5,337 bases of DNA from an uncultured Arenimonas sp. (GTDB lineage Bacteria; Pseudomonadota; Gammaproteobacteria; Xanthomonadales; Xanthomonadaceae): contig CAMPHE010000143.1 in the NCBI GenBank assembly GCA_946885815.1, positions 1 through 5,337 of the forward strand. Reading direction: 5' to 3'. A program made the translations under genes and the position numbers. The notes beneath the pieces are model-generated. The model had not been told where the DNA came from. It worked only from the letters and a program-made list of their open reading frames with translations, and made no database searches. The stretch's first letter is position 1. Every line of letters begins with the position of its first letter. This document shows, piece by piece, positions 1 through 5,337 of the stretch.

Positions 1-36
1 ACAGACCTTAGGCGTCCACCTCTCCCGGGGCCGTCG

Positions 37-858
37 ATGTACGCGAACGATCCGAAAGCCACGCCGCGCCCGCGCATCACCGTGCCGGCGCTGCGGCGCA
101 TGAAGGGCGAAGCGAAGATCGTCGCGCTCACCGCGTACGACGCCGGTTTCGCGCGCGCGATGGACGGCGATGTCGACTTCGTGCTGATCGGCGATTCGCT
201 GGGCATGGTGTGCCAGGGACATGCGAGCACGCTGCCCGTCACGGTCGACGACATCGTCTATCACACGGCGTGCGTCGCGCGCGGGCTGTCGCACGCGTTG
301 CCGGTCGCGGACCTGCCGTTCCAGTCCGACGCGACGCCGCAGCGCGCGCTCGACGCCGCGACGCGCTGCCTGCAGGCGGGCGCGGCGATGGTCAAGCTCG
401 AAGGCGCGGGCCACAAGCTCGACGTGATCCGTTACCTCGCCGAGCGCGAAATCCCGGTGTGCGCGCATCTCGGGCTGACCCCCCAATCGGTGCTGCGCCT
501 CGGGGGCTATCGCGTGCAGGGCCGCGAGTCCGCCGCCGCGGCGCGACTGCTCGACGACGCGCGCGCGGTCGCCGACGCCGGCGCCGACGCGCTCGTGCTC
601 GAATGCGTGCCGTCGCCGCTCGCGGCGCGGATCACGGGCGCGGTGCCGGTGCCGACGATCGGCATCGGCGCGGGGCCGGCGTGCGACGGCCAGATCCTCG
701 TGATGCACGACCTGCTGGGGTTGAACAGCGGCCATCGCCGCCCGCGCTTCGTGAAGGATTTCCTCGCCGACGGCGGTTCCGTCGCCGGTGCCTTCGCCGC
801 TTACGCGGCGGCGGTGCGCGACGGCTCGTTCCCCGCGCCCGAACACGGCTACGACTGA
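37..858 (+). CDS. panB: 3-methyl-2-oxobutanoate hydroxymethyltransferase (PanB)
   Basis: This cytoplasmic enzyme transfers a hydroxymethyl group from 5,10-methylenetetrahydrofolate to 2-oxoisovalerate to give ketopantoate, the first committed step of pantothenate synthesis. The 273-residue product has the usual family length and forms one TIM-barrel domain. Visible landmarks are LTAYD (31-35), GDSLGM with metal-ligand Asp53 (52-57), GHASTLPVT (61-69), ADLPF with metal-ligand Asp92, VKLEG with Glu122, [10 protein letters not shown] (142-151), LECVP with the catalytic-position Glu189, and GIGAG (209-213). Residue roles are assigned by alignment from memory with E. coli PanB (Asp45, Asp84, Glu114, Glu181). 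The start at 37 is the only ATG upstream of the conserved [10 protein letters not shown] segment. The frame stays open to the window edge, so a non-ATG start further upstream cannot be excluded. No clear Shine-Dalgarno sequence precedes it, and no promoter is visible in the 36 bases available. Its stop overlaps the panC start by one base (TGATG), which implies translational coupling. Confidence 0.97.
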   Translation: MYANDPKATPRPRITVPALRRMKGEAKIVALTAYDAGFARAMDGDVDFVLIGDSLGMVCQGHASTLPVTVDDIVYHTACVARGLSHALPVADLPFQSDATPQRALDAATRCLQAGAAMVKLEGAGHKLDVIRYLAEREIPVCAHLGLTPQSVLRLGGYRVQGRESAAAARLLDDARAVADAGADALVLECVPSPLAARITGAVPVPTIGIGAGPACDGQILVMHDLLGLNSGHRRPRFVKDFLADGGSVAGAFAAYAAAVRDGSFPAPEHGYD

Positions 859-1715
859 TGCAGGTGCATTCGACGCTGGCGGCGATGCGGGCGCAGGTGC
901 GGGCGTGGCGTCGCGGCGGCGCCAGCATCGGCTTCGTCCCGACGATGGGGAACCTGCACGCCGGGCACCACGCGCTCGTGGATCTGGCCCGGCGTCATGC
1001 CGATCGCGTGGTCGTGAGCATCTTCGTGAACCCGACGCAGTTCGGCCCGAACGAGGACTACGCGCGCTACCCGCGCACGCCCGACGCCGACATCGACGGG
1101 CTGGCGAAGCGTGGCAGCGACGCGCTGTTCATGCCGTCGGTCGAGCAGATGTACCCGTTCGGCACGATGGGCTGCGTGCAGATGCACGTGCCCGGCATCA
1201 CCGACATCCTCGATGGCGCGCACCGGCCCGGCCATTTCAACGGCGTCGCGCAGGTGGTCGCGCGGCTGTTCAACATGGTGCAGCCCGACCTGGCCGTGTT
1301 CGGGCGCAAGGATTACCAGCAGCTGCAGGTGATCCGATACATGACGCGCGAGATGAGTTTCCCGGTCGAGATCGTGCCGGCGCCGACGCTGCGCGAGCCC
1401 GACGGCCTGGCGATGAGCTCGCGAAACCAGTATCTGCAGGGCGACGAGCGCGGGACCGCGACGCGCATCTTCGAGGTGCTGCGCGCCATGCGCGACGCCG
1501 CGAAGCAGGGACTGCCTCTGCCCGGCATCGAGGACGACGCCCGCACGCGACTGGAGGCGGCGGGCTTCGACGTCGACTACGCGGAAATCCGTCGCGCCGA
1601 CCTGACGCGCGCGCGCGCGCCGAACGAGGACGACCTGGTCGCACTCGTCGCGGCGCGACTCGGCCGCACGCGGCTGATCGACAATCTCGAGTTCGACGCC
1701 GAGGACGCCCGATGA
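858..1715 (+). CDS. panC: Pantothenate synthetase (pantoate--beta-alanine ligase, PanC)
   Basis: PanC condenses pantoate with beta-alanine at the cost of ATP, through a pantoyl-adenylate intermediate, giving pantothenate for coenzyme A. The 285-residue cytoplasmic protein has the family length. It shows the nucleotidyltransferase signature [10 protein letters not shown] (28-37, the HxGH histidines being 34 and 37), FVNPTQF (56-62), HFNGVAQVV (126-134), FGRKDYQQL with Lys151 (148-156), and the ATP-loop motif MSSRN (186-190). The C-terminal part (about 190-285) matches the smaller dimer-side domain. The start ATG shares one base with the panB stop and there is no evident Shine-Dalgarno sequence, so reinitiation by ribosomes leaving panB is likely. 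The last four bases (ATGA, 1712-1715) overlap the start of pgi. A 15-base alternating CG run (1606-1620) lies in the codons for TRARAP and does not break the frame. The beta-alanine-forming gene panD is not beside it. Confidence 0.97.
   Translation: MQVHSTLAAMRAQVRAWRRGGASIGFVPTMGNLHAGHHALVDLARRHADRVVVSIFVNPTQFGPNEDYARYPRTPDADIDGLAKRGSDALFMPSVEQMYPFGTMGCVQMHVPGITDILDGAHRPGHFNGVAQVVARLFNMVQPDLAVFGRKDYQQLQVIRYMTREMSFPVEIVPAPTLREPDGLAMSSRNQYLQGDERGTATRIFEVLRAMRDAAKQGLPLPGIEDDARTRLEAAGFDVDYAEIRRADLTRARAPNEDDLVALVAARLGRTRLIDNLEFDAEDAR
1701..1705 (+). promoter_or_regulatory. Ribosome binding site for pgi inside the end of panC
   Basis: GAGGA lies six bases before the pgi ATG at 1712, within the last codons of panC. 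It is the only convincing Shine-Dalgarno match before any gene start in the window. It supports the ATG at 1712 as the pgi start and suggests that pgi can be initiated independently as well as by coupling to panC. Confidence 0.55.
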
Positions 1716-3235
1716 ACCTCGATCCGCACTGGCAGGTGCTGCGTCGCCACGCCGGACGCCTGCGCGACATCCCCCTGCGCGATCTCGCGCGGGCCGACGG
1801 CCGGGCCACCGGCCATGCGCTGCGCGTGGGCCCGCTGTACGCGAACTTCGCCCGCCAGCACGTCGACGACGCCGCCTTGGCCGCGCTGCTCGAAATGGCC
1901 GAAGCGGCCGGCGTGCCGGCGGCGCTCGACGCGCTGTTCGACGGCGCCGAGGTGAACGTGTCCGAACACCGGCCGGCGCTGCATGCGGCCCTGCGCGGCG
2001 ACGCCGGCGGCAGCGACGTGGCGCGCTCGGCGCAGGCGCAGGCCCGCGACGCGCGCGCGCGGATGGAGACGCTGCACGCGGCGCTGGCCGCCAGCGACGT
2101 CACCGACATCGTCAGCGTCGGCATCGGCGGCTCCGACCTCGGGCCGCGGCTCGCGGTCGACGCGCTGCGTGATTTCCACGACGGGCGCTTCCGCATCCAC
2201 TTCCTCGGCAACGTCGACGGCAGCGCGGCGCAGCACCTGCTGCGCACGCTCGATCCGGCGCGCACCGCGGCGGTGCTCGTGTCCAAGAGCTTCGGCACGC
2301 AGGAGACGCTGCTCAACGGCACGATCCTGCGCGACTGGCTCGGCGGCGGCGAACGCGTCCACGCCGTCAGCGCGAACGTCGCCAAGGCCGAGGCGTTCGG
2401 GGTGGCCCCCGAGCGCGTGCTGCCGATGTGGGACTGGGTCGGCGGCCGCTTCTCGCTGTGGTCGGCGGTGGGCTTCGCGGTGCAGCTGGCGATCGGCCCG
2501 CGCGGCTTCGATCGACTGCTGGCCGGCGCGGCCGGGCTCGACGCGCACGCGCGCGCGACGCCGCTGGCGTCGAACCTCGTCGTGCGTCACGCGCTGCACG
2601 CGGTGTGGAACCGCGTGGCGATGGCGGCGCCGTCCCAGGCGGTGCTGCCGTACGACGAGCGGCTGGCGCTGCTCCCCGCGTTCCTGCAGCAGCTGATGAT
2701 GGAGAGCCTCGGCAAGTCGGTGCGTGTCGACGGCACGCCGGTCTCGACGCCGACGGTTCCGATCGTCTGGGGCGGTGCCGGCACCAGTTCGCAGCACAGT
2801 TTCTTCCAGGCGCTGCACCAGGGCACCGACCTCGTGCCGGTCGATTTCATCGGCGTGGCGAAGGCGGCGCACGCGTTCGACGACAACCACGACGCGCTGC
2901 TGGCGAATCTGCTCGCGCAGGCGCAGGCCCTCGCGGACGGCCACCGCGACGACGACCCGCACCGCAGTTACCCGGGCGGGCGCCCGTCGACACTGATGCT
3001 GCTCGACGAACTCACGCCCAATGCGCTCGGCGCGCTGCTGGCGCTCTACGAACACAGCGTCTACGTGCAGTCCGTGCTCTGGGGCATCAACGCGTTCGAC
3101 CAGTGGGGCGTGGAACTGGGCAAGCGCCTCGCCGGCGAGCTGCTGCCCGCGGTGCGCGGCGAGGGGGCGGCGCCGGAGGATCCGGTGACGCGCGAGCTGC
3201 TGTCGGTGATCCGGCGAAAATCCTCCGCGGCGTAA
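1712..3235 (+). CDS. pgi: Glucose-6-phosphate isomerase (phosphoglucose isomerase)
   Basis: Pgi reversibly converts glucose-6-phosphate to fructose-6-phosphate in the cytoplasm, linking glycolysis, gluconeogenesis and sugar-nucleotide supply. The 507-residue protein carries two SIS sugar-isomerase domains. Landmarks are [17 protein letters not shown] (136-152), the phosphate-binding SKSFGTQET (191-199), signature [14 protein letters not shown] with Arg246 (241-254), [12 protein letters not shown] (361-372), [15 protein letters not shown] with the ring-opening-position His393 (389-403), and the C-terminal signature [15 protein letters not shown] ending in active-site-position Lys471 (457-471). 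In the segment that in E. coli and animal enzymes reads GEPGTNGQHSF, this protein reads [11 protein letters not shown], so Gly355 occupies the position of the catalytic glutamate. The rest of the active site is intact and there is no frameshift, so an active enzyme is most likely. The ATG overlaps the panC stop by four bases (ATGA), with GAGGA six bases upstream. Co-transcription with panB and panC is inferred from this packing. Confidence 0.97.
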   Translation: MNLDPHWQVLRRHAGRLRDIPLRDLARADGRATGHALRVGPLYANFARQHVDDAALAALLEMAEAAGVPAALDALFDGAEVNVSEHRPALHAALRGDAGGSDVARSAQAQARDARARMETLHAALAASDVTDIVSVGIGGSDLGPRLAVDALRDFHDGRFRIHFLGNVDGSAAQHLLRTLDPARTAAVLVSKSFGTQETLLNGTILRDWLGGGERVHAVSANVAKAEAFGVAPERVLPMWDWVGGRFSLWSAVGFAVQLAIGPRGFDRLLAGAAGLDAHARATPLASNLVVRHALHAVWNRVAMAAPSQAVLPYDERLALLPAFLQQLMMESLGKSVRVDGTPVSTPTVPIVWGGAGTSSQHSFFQALHQGTDLVPVDFIGVAKAAHAFDDNHDALLANLLAQAQALADGHRDDDPHRSYPGGRPSTLMLLDELTPNALGALLALYEHSVYVQSVLWGINAFDQWGVELGKRLAGELLPAVRGEGAAPEDPVTRELLSVIRRKSSAA

Positions 3236-3257
3236 AGGCGGATATCCCCTATCCGCT

Positions 3258-3258
<1 letters not shown>
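3236..3258. terminator. Hairpin between convergent pgi and queG, probable bidirectional terminator
   Basis: GCGGATA (3238-3244) and TATCCGC (3250-3256) form a seven-base-pair stem around a five-base TCCCC loop. A G-T and an A-T pair (3237/3257, 3236/3258) extend it. It fills almost the whole gap between the pgi stop and the queG stop and touches the first base of the queG stop. On the minus strand the stem is followed by CTTTACG, a weak T-run. On the plus strand only CTTC follows. Position and symmetry support termination from both sides. The short T-runs make it a weak intrinsic terminator on sequence alone. Confidence 0.6.
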
Positions 3259-4313
<1,055 letters not shown>

Positions 4314-4320
4314 CGGCGCA

Positions 4321-4326
4321 AGTATA
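4321..4326 (-). promoter_or_regulatory. queG: Putative -10 box for queG
   Basis: Read on the minus strand this is TATACT, one mismatch from TATAAT. Seven bases separate it from the queG ATG, so transcription would begin at or within a base or two of the start codon, giving a leaderless mRNA. No good -35 hexamer is visible at 17-base spacing, where the sequence reads GCGTTC inside nnr. It shares its central TATA with the box on the opposite strand. Confidence 0.5.
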
Positions 4327-4330
4327 GAAT
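4323..4330 (+). promoter_or_regulatory. nnr: Putative -10 box for nnr
   Basis: TATAGAAT contains TAGAAT (4325-4330), one mismatch from TATAAT, ending seven bases before the nnr ATG at 4338. Transcription from it would start at about the A of the start codon, and no Shine-Dalgarno sequence exists between box and gene. No convincing -35 is seen; the 17-base-spaced hexamer is GAAGTC. This is the most AT-rich patch near the junction in an otherwise very GC-rich window. Confidence 0.5.
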
Positions 4331-4337
4331 CCGGCCC

Positions 4338-5337
4338 ATGAGAGAACGCCTGCCGCTGTACCGCTCCGCGCAGGTGCGCGCGATGGACCAGCATGCGATC
4401 GCATCGCACGGTGTCAGTGCCGCCACGCTGATGCAGCGCGCCGGCGACGCCGCGTGGGCGCTGCTGCGGGAGCGCTGGCCGGATGCGCGCGAAATCGGCA
4501 TCGCCTGCGGGCCGGGGAACAACGGCGGCGACGGCTACATCGTCGCGCTGCGGGCGAAGCAGGCCGGCTGCACGGTGCGGGTGGTCTGCCCGCACGGGGC
4601 GTCGCCGCGCACGCCGGAATCCCGGCACGCGCTGGCCGCGTGGCGGGCCGCGGGCGGCAGCGTGTCCGGGTTCGACGGCATGCTGCCCGCCGCGGACGTC
4701 TGGGTGGACGCGCTTTACGGCACCGGCCTGACACGGCCGCCGTCGGAGGAAGCCCAGGCGGTCATCGAACGCATCAATGCCAGTCGCCTGCCGGTGCTGT
4801 CGCTGGACGTGCCGTCGGGGCTCGACGCCGATACCGGGCACGCCTCCGGCGCCGCCGTGCGCGCGGCGGTGACGCTCAGTTTCGTCGCCGGCAAGCGCGG
4901 GCTGTACACCGGCATGGCGCGCGATTTCGACGGCGACGTGCGCGTCGACCGGCTCGGCCTGCCCGCGGCGGTGTTCGCCGACGTGCAGCCGGCGGCGTGG
5001 CTCGCGCGGCCCGGCGATCTCCGCCGCTGGCTCGCACCCCGCCGCGCCGACGCGCACAAGGGCGAGCACGGCCACGTGCTGTGCATCGGCGGCGAAGCCG
5101 GCATGGGCGGCGCCGTGCGCCTGTGCGCGGAAGGGGCGCTGCGCACCGGCGTGGGGCTGGCGAGCGTCGCGACGCGCAGCGAGGGTGTCGCCGCGCTGGT
5201 CGCCGCGCGGCCCGAAGCGATGACGCATGCGGTCGAGTCGGCGGCCGATCTGGAGCAGCTGCTGGCGCGCGCGACCGTGCTGGCCGTCGGTCCCGGTCTG
5301 GGGCGGCCCGGTCGCCGTCAACACAGCCGGCACCGCC
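4338..5337 (+). CDS. nnr: Bifunctional NAD(P)HX epimerase/dehydratase (Nnr), 3' end missing
   Basis: Nnr repairs hydrated NADH and NADPH. The N-terminal YjeF_N domain interconverts the R and S forms of NAD(P)HX, and the C-terminal ribokinase-like domain dehydrates the S form using ADP (bacteria) to restore the cofactor. The visible 333 residues contain the whole epimerase domain: GPGNNGGDG (58-66), WVDALYGTGL (122-131) and LDVPSGLDADTG (156-167). The beginning of the dehydratase domain follows: KGEHGHVLCIGG (241-252), GVGLASVAT (271-279) and AVGPGLG (316-322). Family members run to about 490-500 residues, so roughly the last third lies beyond the window, including the late dehydratase motifs. 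The final ten or so codons (from about 5313, RRQHSRHR) do not resemble the family. The start ATG at 4338 is supported by the usual N-terminal LYRSAQVRAMD segment. There is no Shine-Dalgarno sequence, and a -10-like box lies seven bases upstream. It is divergent from queG. Related genomes often continue with tsaE and an amidase gene, which cannot be seen here. Confidence 0.95.
   Translation, partial: MRERLPLYRSAQVRAMDQHAIASHGVSAATLMQRAGDAAWALLRERWPDAREIGIACGPGNNGGDGYIVALRAKQAGCTVRVVCPHGASPRTPESRHALAAWRAAGGSVSGFDGMLPAADVWVDALYGTGLTRPPSEEAQAVIERINASRLPVLSLDVPSGLDADTGHASGAAVRAAVTLSFVAGKRGLYTGMARDFDGDVRVDRLGLPAAVFADVQPAAWLARPGDLRRWLAPRRADAHKGEHGHVLCIGGEAGMGGAVRLCAEGALRTGVGLASVATRSEGVAALVAARPEAMTHAVESAADLEQLLARATVLAVGPGLGRPGRRQHSRHR

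Noticed and set aside
1..36. A possible end of an upstream gene such as folK, with TAG at 9-11 in one frame.
   Set aside because: Two or three codons before a stop cannot identify a gene, and the neighbourhood expectation is only from memory.
1606..1620. A 15-base alternating CG tract, potentially Z-DNA-forming or a slippage site.
   Set aside because: It encodes a plausible RAR segment in PanC, keeps the frame, and similar short CG runs occur throughout a genome of this composition.
4314..5333. A possible 340-residue N-terminal extension of QueG running antisense through nnr.
   Set aside because: QueG homology starts at MADFAALAARIR (4313), the resulting length is normal, and the extension is antisense to well-conserved nnr motifs.

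Overview
The window is a compact, very GC-rich piece of bacterial chromosome. Almost every base codes, and the rare AT-rich patches sit in the short gaps between genes. Gene content and order suggest a gammaproteobacterium of the Xanthomonadaceae/Lysobacteraceae type (Lysobacter- or Luteimonas-like). The evidence is pantothenate genes running straight into pgi, a Pgi protein of xanthomonad character, and a divergent queG/nnr pair. This placement is an inference from remembered gene order and protein character, not from a search.

Region 1 (37-3235, plus strand) is a translationally coupled three-gene cluster: panB, panC, pgi. PanB makes ketopantoate and PanC joins pantoate to beta-alanine, so together they supply pantothenate for coenzyme A. 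Pgi interconverts glucose-6-phosphate and fructose-6-phosphate. panB and panC share one base (TGATG) and panC and pgi share four (ATGA). panD, which makes beta-alanine for PanC and which I expect between panC and pgi in this lineage, is absent from that position.

Region 2 (3236-3258) is a 22-bp gap between convergent genes. It is almost filled by a hairpin that probably ends transcription from both sides.

Region 3 (3258-4313, minus strand) is queG, the cobalamin and iron-sulfur enzyme of the last step of queuosine tRNA modification. All eight cluster cysteines are visible.

Region 4 (4314-4337) is a 24-bp divergent gap. It contains overlapping -10-like boxes on both strands, each about 7 bp from the start codon it faces, and no Shine-Dalgarno sequence. 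This suggests a bidirectional promoter making leaderless mRNAs.

Region 5 (4338 to the window edge, plus strand) is the first two thirds of nnr, the bifunctional NAD(P)HX epimerase/dehydratase. It is cut by the edge, and its last ten or so codons do not look like the family.

I see no tRNA, rRNA, CRISPR array, mobile element or defence system. The genes are conserved housekeeping genes. The points worth a second look are the missing panD, the shared promoter, a substitution at a catalytic position of Pgi, and the odd right edge.
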